From the NCBI RefSeq assembly GCF_007859395.1, contig NZ_VOHD01000003.1:397561-461560 (forward strand): a stretch of DNA of 64,000 nucleotides, read 5' to 3'. The position numbers and the translations under genes are program-made. The notes beneath the pieces were generated by a model, which was not told the DNA's origin, ran no database searches, and saw only the letters and a list, made by a program, of their open reading frames with translations. Shown here piece after piece: positions 9,532 through 18,178 of this stretch. This stretch comes from Planomicrobium sp. CPCC 101110. Its GTDB lineage: Bacteria; Bacillota; Bacilli; Bacillales_A; Planococcaceae. The stretch's first letter is position 1, and every line of letters begins with the position of its first letter.

Positions 9532-10962
9532 ATGCCCATGAAAATTGGGGAAAAGCCGTTTTTCGGCCGGGTGGACGATGCACTGGAGAACAATTTCATG
9601 CGCACCGCCATGGCTTCAGCCCAAGACCGGCTGCGCGGCAGGAAGCTGGATGCAACAGTAAGGGATGAGCAAATTGGCGATTGGGAAGAATGGCGCAGCG
9701 CGGGAGAAGAAATTCGCCGTCATACTCTTGAAAATCTCGACTATTATTTGGAACAGTTGAGCGAAAACTTTTCCCGAAAAGGCGGCCATGTATATTTTGC
9801 CGATACGGCAGAAGATGCTACCCGCTATATCCAAGAGGTGGCCAAGAAAAAAGGTGCCAAAAAAATAACGAAAGCCAAGTCGATGGTGACAGAAGAAATC
9901 GGCTTGAACGAAGCATTGGAAGAAATCGGATGTGAAGTGTTTGAGACAGATCTCGCCGAGTACATTCTGCAAATAGATGATCATGACCGGCCTTCCCATA
10001 TTGTCGTCCCTTCGCTTCATAAGAACAAAGAACAGATTCGCGATACATTCCGGGACAAAGCGGGCTATACCGGAACAGAAGAACCGCGCGAGTTGACGGC
10101 CTTTGCGCGAAGCCAGCTGCGCGAAGTGTTTTTGCAGGCGGACATCGGAATCACAGGCTGCAATTTTGCTGTAGCCGAATCAGGTACCGTTTCACTCGTG
10201 ACAAATGAAGGCAACGCAAACATGGTGACAACTTATCCGGATACCCAAATCAGTGTCATGGGAATGGAGCGCCTCGTCCCGACCTGGAAAGAGCTTGATG
10301 TCATGGTGAATCTCCTGAGCAGGAGCGCTGTCGGCCAAAAAATAACCACCTATATAACCAATTTAACTCCCCAATTAACAGAAGACAGTGTTGATGCCCC
10401 GAAAGAATTCCACCTTGTTATTTTGGACGCAGGGCGCTCAAACGCGTTGGGAACGGAATTTCAATCCGCTCTTCATTGCATACGCTGTGCCGCTTGCGTA
10501 AATGTATGTCCGGTTTACCGGCAGATCGGAGGCCATGCTTACGGTTCGATTTACCAAGGGCCGATTGGAGCTGTTTTGACCCCGATTCTTGGCGGCTACG
10601 AAGAATACGGCGAACTTCCTTTTGCTTCCAGTTTATGCGCCGCCTGTACAGAAGCCTGTCCTGTCCGGATTCCGCTCCATGAGCAATTGATCCGGCACCG
10701 GGAAAATTACGCAGCCCAAAAAGGCAGAACGGGAGAAAGGCTGGCGATGAAAGCATTCGGGATCGGTGCCAGTACCCCGGCTCTTTTTCAAGGAGCAGTA
10801 AAAGGGTTGCCGGCCATCATGAAACCTTTGGCCGAAGATGAAGGCATTTCTTCCGGGCCGGGTCCGCTGAAGCTCTGGACAGCTGTCCGGGATTTCCCTG
10901 CTCCTGGCAACGGCAACTTCAGGAGCTGGTTCAAAAACCATAAACAAGAGGGGGACTCATAA
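9532..10962 (+). CDS. lutB: L-lactate dehydrogenase complex iron-sulfur protein LutB
   Basis: Protein of 476 residues with an N-terminal LUD domain and a C-terminal ferredoxin-like part holding two 4Fe-4S motifs, [12 protein letters not shown] near residue 316 and CAACTEACP near 369. The C-terminal tail ([17 protein letters not shown]) matches LutB. It is the electron-transfer subunit of L-lactate oxidation. AAGGGAGG lies 8 bases before the ATG at 9532, which corresponds to the family start; a TTG at 9526 is too close to that site. The lutA stop lies just before it, and lutC follows without a gap. Confidence 0.94.
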   Translation: MPMKIGEKPFFGRVDDALENNFMRTAMASAQDRLRGRKLDATVRDEQIGDWEEWRSAGEEIRRHTLENLDYYLEQLSENFSRKGGHVYFADTAEDATRYIQEVAKKKGAKKITKAKSMVTEEIGLNEALEEIGCEVFETDLAEYILQIDDHDRPSHIVVPSLHKNKEQIRDTFRDKAGYTGTEEPRELTAFARSQLREVFLQADIGITGCNFAVAESGTVSLVTNEGNANMVTTYPDTQISVMGMERLVPTWKELDVMVNLLSRSAVGQKITTYITNLTPQLTEDSVDAPKEFHLVILDAGRSNALGTEFQSALHCIRCAACVNVCPVYRQIGGHAYGSIYQGPIGAVLTPILGGYEEYGELPFASSLCAACTEACPVRIPLHEQLIRHRENYAAQKGRTGERLAMKAFGIGASTPALFQGAVKGLPAIMKPLAEDEGISSGPGPLKLWTAVRDFPAPGNGNFRSWFKNHKQEGDS

Positions 10963-11664
10963 ATGGCTGAAGGGACGATCCAAAACAAAGATGAGTTCTT
11001 GAATAGAATTGCCGGTAAGCTCGGACGTAAAAAAGCTGAGCCAGTAACGCTTCCCGAATGGAAACATCAGCCCCAATGGGAAGTCTTCAAAAATAGTGCA
11101 CCGGATGATTTGCTGGCAGCTTTTTGCAAAAGCAGCAAGGCGAAATCGGCCTTCGTGATCCAAACAGAAGTCGCGAACCTGGAAACGGCCATGAAAGATG
11201 CCATCGATAAATACGGCGGGGGATTGATTGTCACGACTAAGGACGGGAGATTTGAAGAATTCGGCCTGGAACCTCTATTGGCTGATTCCAAAACCCATGT
11301 ATGGGATGCCGATTTAGGGAAAAGGAATATCGAAATCGCAAAACAAGCGAATATCGGTGTGATTTTCAGCGATATCAGCTTGGCGGAATCAGGGACAATC
11401 GTTCAATTCAACGATAAAGACATCGCCCGGTCTGTCAGTTTGCTGCCTGTAACTTATATTGCAATCGTTCCCCAATCCACCATTGTGCCGCGCATGACCC
11501 AAGCAACGCATCGGGTGCATCAGGCGGTAGCGGCAGGCAAAGGCATTTCAACGTGCATCAATTTTATCTCCGGGCCGAGCAATAGTGCCGATATTGAAAT
11601 GGACATCGTCATTGGGGTGCACGGTCCAGTCGAAGCAGTACATATCGTGGTGACCGACAAGTGA
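10963..11664 (+). CDS. lutC: L-lactate dehydrogenase complex protein LutC
   Basis: LUD-domain protein (YkgG/LutC family) of 233 residues, third subunit of the LutABC L-lactate oxidation system. The conserved stretch SLAESGTIVQF near residue 138 and the C-terminal SGPSNSADIEMDIVIGVHGP segment are typical; the latter contains the family's conserved Asp/Glu cluster. The gene starts directly after the lutB stop codon and is the last gene of the rhamnose-lactate run. No convincing terminator was found in the 126 bases that follow, so some read-through into the dehydrogenase genes is possible. Confidence 0.93.
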   Translation: MAEGTIQNKDEFLNRIAGKLGRKKAEPVTLPEWKHQPQWEVFKNSAPDDLLAAFCKSSKAKSAFVIQTEVANLETAMKDAIDKYGGGLIVTTKDGRFEEFGLEPLLADSKTHVWDADLGKRNIEIAKQANIGVIFSDISLAESGTIVQFNDKDIARSVSLLPVTYIAIVPQSTIVPRMTQATHRVHQAVAAGKGISTCINFISGPSNSADIEMDIVIGVHGPVEAVHIVVTDK

Positions 11665-11720
11665 ATAAGGGCAAACAACGGAGCGTCTTTCGGATCTGGT
11701 TTTATGGGATCGGTTAAGGC

Positions 11721-11745
11721 GTTTTTCTTATGCCTAAAAGGGTAC
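11721..11745 (+). promoter_or_regulatory. Possible SigB-type promoter before the SDR trio
   Basis: GTTTTT, 13 bases, then GGGTAC. This compares with the general-stress consensus GTTTAA, 12-15 bases, GGGTAT. It lies about 45 bases before the first dehydrogenase gene. Found by eye; chance matches are possible. Confidence 0.4.
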
Positions 11746-11790
11746 TTATAAATCAGCGAAAACTATATCTCCACAATCGGGAGTGATGGC

Positions 11791-12711
11791 ATGTCCAACA
11801 ATTTACCCCGTGACGGGCTGACGGTAGTTGTCACCGGGGCATCAAGCGGTTTTGGCAAAGGGATTGTGAAGCGGTTGTCAGCGGAAGGGGCGAATGTGGT
11901 GCTTGCCGCAAGGCGCACGGCACTGATAGAAGAGTTGGCGTGGGAATGCGGTCCGGATGCGGTGGCGGTCACGACCGACATCAGCAAGGAAGAAGATATG
12001 GCGAACTTATATGAAACCGCCATATCGCGCTTTGGGAAAATCGATGTCTGGATCAATAATGCGGCACTTGGCATCATCGGTTCCTTCACCAAGGTGCCTC
12101 TTGAAGATTTGGTTCGTCTCGTGGAAATCAACATACTTGGTACGATGTATGGCAGCCACTATGCACTGAATCACTTTAAAGAACAGGGCAGCGGCACCCT
12201 CATCAATATGTCATCATTCGTCAGCAAAGTGCCGTTGCCGTACGGGGCGATCTATACTGGCACAAAAGCGGCCATCACCTCACTCAGTGCGGGGCTTTAT
12301 CAGGAAATGAAACTGGAAGGCCGGGACGATATCCATGTTTGCGCCGTCCATCCGTGGGTGACCGATACGCCTTGGACAAAGCATACCGGCAATTATAGCG
12401 GCCACGATCTGCAATTTGGTCCGGTGGACAAGCCGGAGACAGTTATTGAAGCGGTCATCGGGCTGATTGACAAGCCGCAGGAAAGCATTGATATAGGCTT
12501 CAAAGTAAAAGGGACGCTGGCTTCCTATAAGCTGGCGCCGGGTTTGGTGGGGAAACTGAACGGTGCTTCTTTGATGGCCATGCTGGAATCTGCACCCGCA
12601 GCTGACGCAACGTCAGGGAGCCTGCATATCCCTCAGCCGGATGGGACGGAAGTATCGGGCGACTTGCGCGAAAAGCTGACGCAGAAATTGAAAGGCCAAG
12701 AAAAAGCTTAG
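11791..12711 (+). CDS. Short-chain dehydrogenase/reductase, paralog 1 of 3
   Basis: Classical SDR of 306 residues. The NAD(P)-binding motif GASSGFGKG is near residue 15, the NAA motif near 90, and the catalytic YTGTK near residue 155 follows a MSS stretch that supplies the Ser. An Arg-Arg pair (AARRT) after the second strand suggests NADP preference. The C-terminal third (about 220-306) is longer than in a minimal SDR and ends in a SGSLH...VSGDLRE tail shared by all three tandem copies. Substrate unknown. GGGAG lies 6 bases before the ATG. First gene of a three-gene run, possibly under stress control. Confidence 0.85.
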   Translation: MSNNLPRDGLTVVVTGASSGFGKGIVKRLSAEGANVVLAARRTALIEELAWECGPDAVAVTTDISKEEDMANLYETAISRFGKIDVWINNAALGIIGSFTKVPLEDLVRLVEINILGTMYGSHYALNHFKEQGSGTLINMSSFVSKVPLPYGAIYTGTKAAITSLSAGLYQEMKLEGRDDIHVCAVHPWVTDTPWTKHTGNYSGHDLQFGPVDKPETVIEAVIGLIDKPQESIDIGFKVKGTLASYKLAPGLVGKLNGASLMAMLESAPAADATSGSLHIPQPDGTEVSGDLREKLTQKLKGQEKA

Positions 12712-12737
12712 AAGATTATGGACAGGAGGAATGCAAT

Positions 12738-13649
12738 ATGCGGGATAGTGCAGATCGAAAAGGGTTGACCGTAGTCATCACTGGAACGTCAAGCGGCATC
12801 GGAAGGGGCACCGCGCAGCAGCTGGCAGCGCAAGGGGCGAACGTGGTGCTTGCGGCGCGGCGCACAGACGTTATCGAAGAAATTGCCCAAGCCTATGGAC
12901 CGAACGTAATCGCGGTGACTACGGATATCAGCAAGGAAGAGGACATTGCGAATTTAAGCGAAACCGCCATATCCACTTTCGGGAAGATCGATGTTTGGAT
13001 CAACAATGCGGGAGTCGGCACCTATGGCTCGTTCACGGAAACACCTCTAGCGGATCTGGTCCGCACAGTGGAAATCAATATGCTTGGCACCATTTACGGC
13101 ACGCATTATGCGCTCCGGCATTTCAAGGAACAAAAATCCGGCACGCTCATTAATATCGCTTCTTTTGCCAGCCAAGCAGCGGTTCCCTTTGGCGCGGTTT
13201 ATACTGGCACAAAAGCGGCGGTATCAGGGCTCAGCAAAGGTCTCTACCAGGAGATGGAGGAGGATGGCTTCGAGGACATCCATGTTTGTGTGGTCGATCC
13301 CTGGGTGACTGACACTCCGTGGACTGCCCATGCGGGCAATTACAGCGGCCATGAAATTCTCGTGGGGCCTGCCGATGATCCGCAAAAAGTCATTGATGCC
13401 ATCATCGGATTGATAGACAAGCCGCAAGAGCAAGTGGAAATTGGGTCTAAAGTGGCCGGCACAGCGTTTATCGGCAATGTTGTGCCAGGCGCAACCGATA
13501 AATCCACTGGCAAAGCACTGCATCAAATGTTGATGGAAGCGCCGCCTGCCCCGCTGACTTCCGGCAGTTTGCACGAATCACATCCTGAAGGAACAGGCGT
13601 ATCGGGTGACTTGCGGGAGCGGTTGGAACGGAAAAATGCTGCTGATTGA
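12738..13649 (+). CDS. Short-chain dehydrogenase/reductase, paralog 2 of 3
   Basis: SDR of 303 residues closely related to its neighbours on both sides. GTSSGIGRG is the cofactor loop near residue 14, NNAG near 88, and YTGTK near residue 154 carries the catalytic Tyr and Lys. AARRT after strand 2 suggests NADP. The SGSLH...GTGVSGDLRERL tail is conserved with the two paralogs. GACAGGAGG precedes the ATG. It is separated from paralog 1 by only 26 bases. The repeated arrangement points to local gene duplication, and the function is unassigned. Confidence 0.85.
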   Translation: MRDSADRKGLTVVITGTSSGIGRGTAQQLAAQGANVVLAARRTDVIEEIAQAYGPNVIAVTTDISKEEDIANLSETAISTFGKIDVWINNAGVGTYGSFTETPLADLVRTVEINMLGTIYGTHYALRHFKEQKSGTLINIASFASQAAVPFGAVYTGTKAAVSGLSKGLYQEMEEDGFEDIHVCVVDPWVTDTPWTAHAGNYSGHEILVGPADDPQKVIDAIIGLIDKPQEQVEIGSKVAGTAFIGNVVPGATDKSTGKALHQMLMEAPPAPLTSGSLHESHPEGTGVSGDLRERLERKNAAD

Positions 13650-13684
13650 GCGATAACCAGATTAAAGAAGCGGAGGAATTTACG

Positions 13685-14605
13685 ATGGCCAATGAAAATT
13701 CACATGCGGGATTGACCGTTGTCATTACCGGTGCATCAAGTGGGTTCGGAAAAGGTGTTGCGCAAAAGCTCGGGGCAGAAGGGGCAAACGTGGTCCTTGC
13801 GGCGCGGCGGACAGAGTTGATAGAGGAGCTGGCAATTGAAATCGGGCCGAACGCACTTGCGGTGACGACGGATGTCAGCCAGGAAGAAGATGTGAAGCAT
13901 TTGTTTGAATCGGCAATAGCCGCCTTCGGATCGATTGATGTTTGGATCAACAACGCGGCGGTCGGTGTAATCGGACCTTTCACAGAGGTGCCGACAAAAG
14001 ATATTACCCGAGCTGTCCAGATTAACGTCATTGGCACCATCTATGGCAGCCACTACGCATTGCGGCATTTCAAAGAGCAGAAAACCGGCACACTTATCAA
14101 CGTAGGATCGGTTTCCGGCAAAATCCCCTACCCTTACTACACACCTTACAGCATGACAAAGTTTGCGGTGACAGGGCTTAGCGCAGCCCTGCATCAGGAA
14201 ATCGAACTGGAAGGCTGGGATAAGATCCATGTTTGCACTGTCCATCCTTGGGCGACCGACACGCCTTGGTTCGAACACACAGGGAACTATACAGGGCATG
14301 CAGCCGAGCTCAAACCGATGGACGATCCGGAAATTGTGATTGATGCCATCATTGACTTGATCAGCAACCCGAAAGAAAGTGTCGATACGGGCGCCAAAGC
14401 AAAGAGCGCCTCCATATCCAGCCATTTGGCGCCAGGGGCAACAGAAACATTCAATGCCAAATACGTGAAAAAAATCATTCAAAGCGCACCGCCCGCACCG
14501 CCGACTTCCGGCAGCCTGCATGAACCGATGCAAAGGGGTACAGGGGTTTCGGGCGGCATAAGGGAACGCATGAAGCAGGAAGAAAAGCAGCAAAAAAGGA
14601 CATGA
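13685..14605 (+). CDS. Short-chain dehydrogenase/reductase, paralog 3 of 3
   Basis: SDR of 306 residues. GASSGFGKG near residue 17, NNAAVG near 91 and the catalytic YSMTK near residue 157 are visible. The start is placed at 13685, which has AGCGGAGG 8 bases upstream; a longer reading from the TTG at 13646 lacks a ribosome site and would overlap paralog 2. The conserved tail ends SGSLHEPMQRGTGVSGGIRE. It differs from copies 1 and 2 around the active-site lid (PYPYYTPYS), so substrate range may differ. A terminator follows directly. Confidence 0.85.
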   Translation: MANENSHAGLTVVITGASSGFGKGVAQKLGAEGANVVLAARRTELIEELAIEIGPNALAVTTDVSQEEDVKHLFESAIAAFGSIDVWINNAAVGVIGPFTEVPTKDITRAVQINVIGTIYGSHYALRHFKEQKTGTLINVGSVSGKIPYPYYTPYSMTKFAVTGLSAALHQEIELEGWDKIHVCTVHPWATDTPWFEHTGNYTGHAAELKPMDDPEIVIDAIIDLISNPKESVDTGAKAKSASISSHLAPGATETFNAKYVKKIIQSAPPAPPTSGSLHEPMQRGTGVSGGIRERMKQEEKQQKRT

Positions 14606-14643
14606 AAAAGAAAGCTGGCAACTACGGAGCCAGCTTTCTTTTT
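14605..14643 (+). terminator. Factor-independent terminator after the SDR trio
   Basis: Perfect 15-base inverted repeat (14605-14619 with 14629-14643), with AAAGCTGGC and GCCAGCTTT as its core, a 9-base loop and a T-rich 3' arm. Confidence 0.9.
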
Positions 14644-14754
14644 ATGTGCAAAACAAAACAGGCGTCATCCTGCAACTGATAGGAGCACAATAAAGCCGAG
14701 GCCAGGAATTTATGACTGAATTGTGGCATAACAGGCTAAAAAATAGGTTGCCAG

Positions 14755-14769
14755 TGATGATTATCATCA
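14755..14769. promoter_or_regulatory. Fur-family-like 7-1-7 operator upstream of the MATE gene
   Basis: TGATGATTATCATCA is a perfect 7-1-7 inverted repeat and differs from the Fur core TGATAATNATTATCA by one base per half. It is flanked by the further inverted repeat TTGCCAG and CTGGCAA (14748-14754, 14773-14779). It lies about 40 bases upstream of the -10 region of the next gene. Which Fur-family protein binds, if any, is inference. Confidence 0.4.
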
Positions 14770-14805
14770 AAGCTGGCAAATTACTCTGTAGGGTCTAGAA
14801 GAACT

Positions 14806-14814
14806 TGCTATAAT
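14806..14814 (+). promoter_or_regulatory. Extended -10 promoter of the MATE gene
   Basis: TGCTATAAT is an extended -10 element (TG-N-TATAAT) with no good -35 hexamer. It lies about 65 bases before the start codon at 14881. Confidence 0.55.
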
Positions 14815-14880
14815 CAATTTACATTGCAAAAAACCGATTTAACAGCAGGTTAATGACGTTATAAGTCAGGAGAGAACAGT

Positions 14881-16200
14881 ATGAACCATCGCGCGTATTT
14901 AGCTTTAGCGATCCCGCTTGCCATATCGACGATTACCACGCCGCTGCTTGGGGCTGTCGATACGGCAGTCGTAGGGCAGCTTCCAAATCCCGCTTATATC
15001 GGGGGGGTCGCGGTCGGAACGGTCATTTTCAATACGATGTATTGGCTTTTCGGCTTTTTGCGGGTCAGCACTTCCGGCTTCGCGGCACAGGCAAGCGGAG
15101 CAAATGATGAACGGCAAGGCGTGCTGGCATTAGCGCGCCCATTTTTCATCGCCTTGCTCGTAAGCCTTGGGTTTCTGCTGCTGCAGAAGCCGATTGAACA
15201 AGCTGCATTGGCCATGATCAACCCGGCAGCAGATGTCAGTAAGTTTGCCTCTGAATATTTCGGCATCCGCATATGGGGCGTGCCTTTTACCTTGCTGAAC
15301 TACGTCATTCTCGGATGGCTTATGGGGATGGGACGCATTAAGATTTCAGTAACAATTCAAATCATGATGAATGTCTTGAACATCATTTTGGCATTGCTGT
15401 TTGTCAATGTATTCTCGTGGGGGATATCAGGGGTGGCGACAGCGACGCTTATTGCCGAGTTTTTCGCTTTTGCTTTCGGGGTGTTTATTTTATGGAAGGA
15501 AGCTTCCATCCGAACAAGTTTGCCGCCATTGAAGGAAATCATCGATTCCGGCTCTTTCAAAAAAATGATGGGTGTAAACCAGGATCTTTTTATACGTACG
15601 TTATGCCTATTAACAGTATTCAACTTGTTCACGATGAAGAGTGCTTCGTTTGGAACGGAAATGCTGGCTGCGAACGCTGTGCTTTTCCAGATTCATTATC
15701 TGATGGCTTACGTTTATGACGGGTTTTCCAATGCATCCAGCATTTTCGCCGGAAAAGCGAAGGGCGCAAATGACAGGGAACTCTACACCAAAACTCTTTC
15801 TTTGTCATCCCAATGGGCCATCATCTCATCCGTATTGATTGCAGCTGTTTATTACTTGTTCAGTGAAAGCATTATTTCAGTTTTCACCAATATCCCATCG
15901 GTCATCGCATTAGCGGAAACATATGATCAATGGCTGATCATTTTCCCATTTACTGCAAGTTTCGGCCTGGTGCTTTACGGATTGTTTACTGGGGCAACCG
16001 AAACGGCGCCTATCCGGAATTCGATGATTTTCGCTTTGCTTGTGTTTTTGGCGGCCCTGTATTCCTTGGTGCCGCTCTTCGGCAACCATGGCCTGTGGCT
16101 GGCGTTCCTTATATTCAGCCTTGGCCGTTCACTCTTTTTAGCGCTATACGTGCCGAAGTTAAATAAAAAGTACATGCAGTCAGCAAAAATGGTATCTTAA
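14881..16200 (+). CDS. MATE family efflux transporter (DinF-like)
   Basis: Membrane protein of 439 residues with about twelve hydrophobic segments in two similar halves, the MATE fold. The N-terminal segment with PLLGAVDTAVVGQL matches the DinF branch, which exports drugs or bile-type compounds in exchange for Na+ or H+. The ribosome site is CAGGAGAG. It is a single-gene unit: a terminator lies upstream and the next gene has its own leader. A Fur-like palindrome in front of the promoter hints at metal or oxidative control. The transported compound cannot be told from sequence. Confidence 0.88.
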   Translation: MNHRAYLALAIPLAISTITTPLLGAVDTAVVGQLPNPAYIGGVAVGTVIFNTMYWLFGFLRVSTSGFAAQASGANDERQGVLALARPFFIALLVSLGFLLLQKPIEQAALAMINPAADVSKFASEYFGIRIWGVPFTLLNYVILGWLMGMGRIKISVTIQIMMNVLNIILALLFVNVFSWGISGVATATLIAEFFAFAFGVFILWKEASIRTSLPPLKEIIDSGSFKKMMGVNQDLFIRTLCLLTVFNLFTMKSASFGTEMLAANAVLFQIHYLMAYVYDGFSNASSIFAGKAKGANDRELYTKTLSLSSQWAIISSVLIAAVYYLFSESIISVFTNIPSVIALAETYDQWLIIFPFTASFGLVLYGLFTGATETAPIRNSMIFALLVFLAALYSLVPLFGNHGLWLAFLIFSLGRSLFLALYVPKLNKKYMQSAKMVS

Positions 16201-16335
16201 ATTAATGGTTGGGTCTTTTGGGAATATCGAATCAGCTTCTTTTTGTTTTTTAAAATAATGATATTATAGAAGAAGTTAGGAAATTCAATAAAATTGATAG
16301 AATCTGTTGATTGTTGCCAATAGGGGGAAAGCAGT

Positions 16336-17139
16336 ATGAATACGGAAATTTTGGTCCGCAATAATGTACAGGTAAAAGGGCAAGGAGACACAACCATGGT
16401 CTTCGCCCATGGTTTCGGCTGTGATCAGCTGGTTTGGCGGGAAGTGGCTGCAGCTTTTGAAGAGGACTATCAAGTGGTGCTGTTCGATTATGTCGGATCA
16501 GGAAAAAGCGACAAATCGCAGTATTCAACGGAACGCTATGGTTCTTTGCACGGCTATAAGCAAGATTTGTTGGAAGTTTGTGCCGCCCTGGATTTAAAGG
16601 ATATTATTTTTGTGGGGCATTCGGTCAGCAGCATGATCGGAGCTCTTGCTTCCATAGAGCAGCCCCACTTGATGGATAAATTGATCATGGTCGGACCTTC
16701 GCCGCATTACTTGAACGAGCCTGGATATCGTGGCGGTTTTGACAAAGAAGATATTGACGAATTGCTGGAAATGATGGAAGTGAACTATAAAGAATGGGCA
16801 AAATACTTGGCGCCGGTCAGTATGCAAAATCCGGAGCGGCCGCATTTGGCAGAAGAGCTTGAACAATTGCTTTGTTCAAATGATCCGGTTATTGCGCGGC
16901 AATTTGCAGAAGTGACGTTCAGTTCAGATGTCCGCGATGAACTGGAAAAAGTATCTGTGCCGACTTTGATAATGCAGCCGAAATATGATGCCATCGCTCC
17001 GCCAGAAGTGGGTGAATACGTTAAGGATAAAATACCCGCCAGTGAATTGGTTGTGATGGACGCCATGGGCCATAATCCGCATATTAGCGATGCTCAGGAA
17101 ACGGTTTGCCTCATCAGGGAATATATAGCGAAACACTAG
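16336..17139 (+). CDS. rsbQ: RsbQ-type alpha/beta hydrolase (energy-stress signalling)
   Basis: Alpha/beta hydrolase of 267 residues, very similar in layout to Bacillus RsbQ. The nucleophile Ser96 is in the motif GHSVSS, with Asp218 (PKYDAIAPP) and His246 (MGHNPH) completing the triad at nearly the Bacillus positions. The oxyanion region AHGFGCDQLVW is near residue 24. In Bacillus, RsbQ is needed for the PAS-PP2C phosphatase RsbP to activate SigB on energy stress, probably by delivering or modifying a small ligand for the PAS domain. Here its downstream partner, 11 bases away, is a PAS-GGDEF protein instead. A good GGGGGAAAG site precedes the ATG. Confidence 0.9.
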   Translation: MNTEILVRNNVQVKGQGDTTMVFAHGFGCDQLVWREVAAAFEEDYQVVLFDYVGSGKSDKSQYSTERYGSLHGYKQDLLEVCAALDLKDIIFVGHSVSSMIGALASIEQPHLMDKLIMVGPSPHYLNEPGYRGGFDKEDIDELLEMMEVNYKEWAKYLAPVSMQNPERPHLAEELEQLLCSNDPVIARQFAEVTFSSDVRDELEKVSVPTLIMQPKYDAIAPPEVGEYVKDKIPASELVVMDAMGHNPHISDAQETVCLIREYIAKH

Positions 17140-17150
17140 GAGGAGATCGG

Positions 17151-18104
17151 ATGGAAGAGCAGTTGAATTTAGCGCCGTGCGGCTATCTGGTGATTGACCC
17201 GTCCAACTGCATCATCGAAATGAATGAGACACTAAAGCAAATGATCGGTGCAGAAAAACCTCTGACCCATATGCATGAATTGTTGACAGTCGCCTCACGG
17301 GCCTATTTCCAAACTTATTTTGCTCCGTCTATTAAGATGCATGGCAAAGTGAATGAGATGTTTCTGACATTGAAAAGCGTAAGTGGCCGGATACCGGTGC
17401 TGATGAATACGGCGGAACGGAATGGCAGGTACGAATGTGTGCTGCTGCCGATGACCGTCCGGCAGGAATATGAGAACGAATTGCTTTTGGCAAAGCGCCA
17501 AGCCGAAAAAATCCATCGGGAAACAGCAGAAGCTTATACGAATCTTCAGGAGCTGTTGGAAGAGGTTGAAGGGAAGAAGCAGGAACTTGAAAAATTGAAT
17601 GTCCAGTTGCAAGGGCTGACAATCACAGATCCACTCACAGGCCTGAAAAACCGGCGTTATTTGGATGAACAGCTGCCGCAATTGATGAGGCACTCTTTGG
17701 AGGCCGAAAAGCCGATGGCGCTGCTGGTAGTGGATATCGACCATTTTAAAAATGTGAATGATACATACGGGCATCCGGCGGGAGATTCAGTGCTTCAGGA
17801 ATTGGCTTGGAAGCTTCAAGCCGTAACGCGGGACCAGGACACCGTCGCCCGTATGGGAGGAGAGGAATTTGTCATTGTCCTCCCTGACATAGACACCAGC
17901 GGGGCATTGGAGATGGCTGAGAAAATTCGGGGGAATGTCGAGCACGGGGAATGGAAACATGTGAACATTACAGTCAGTATCGGCGTTGCTGCATATGAAA
18001 GCGGCGATGACCCGGCTAGCTTGTTCTCAAAAGCGGATGAAGCGTTATACCATTCCAAAAATGCCGGGCGCAACCGTGTTACAGCGCACGGGGTAACCCA
18101 ATAA
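17151..18104 (+). CDS. PAS-GGDEF diguanylate cyclase paired with RsbQ
   Basis: Protein of 317 residues: a PAS-like sensor domain (about 1-105), a predicted coiled-coil linker (about 110-160, rich in Glu, Lys and Leu) and a GGDEF domain (about 160-317). The active site reads GGEEF at residues 236-240, which is catalytically acceptable, and an inhibitory RxxD site (RDQD, 227-230) lies five residues upstream, so it should make cyclic di-GMP with product feedback. It has no membrane segment and should be cytosolic. The ATG at 17151 follows AGGAGG closely; a longer reading from 17106 would overlap rsbQ. By position it replaces RsbP, so RsbQ probably feeds its PAS domain. Confidence 0.88.
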   Translation: MEEQLNLAPCGYLVIDPSNCIIEMNETLKQMIGAEKPLTHMHELLTVASRAYFQTYFAPSIKMHGKVNEMFLTLKSVSGRIPVLMNTAERNGRYECVLLPMTVRQEYENELLLAKRQAEKIHRETAEAYTNLQELLEEVEGKKQELEKLNVQLQGLTITDPLTGLKNRRYLDEQLPQLMRHSLEAEKPMALLVVDIDHFKNVNDTYGHPAGDSVLQELAWKLQAVTRDQDTVARMGGEEFVIVLPDIDTSGALEMAEKIRGNVEHGEWKHVNITVSIGVAAYESGDDPASLFSKADEALYHSKNAGRNRVTAHGVTQ

Positions 18105-18178
18105 AAGAGCAGGCTTGCTGGCAATTGCAGCCGGCCATAAAATGAAAATCAAAATGCGGAACCATTCAGGAGGATTAG

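Noticed and set aside
13736..14593. Long (285-codon) minus-strand frame opposite SDR copy 3
   Set aside because: The plus strand has all SDR motifs and a ribosome site; the opposite frame is a shadow.
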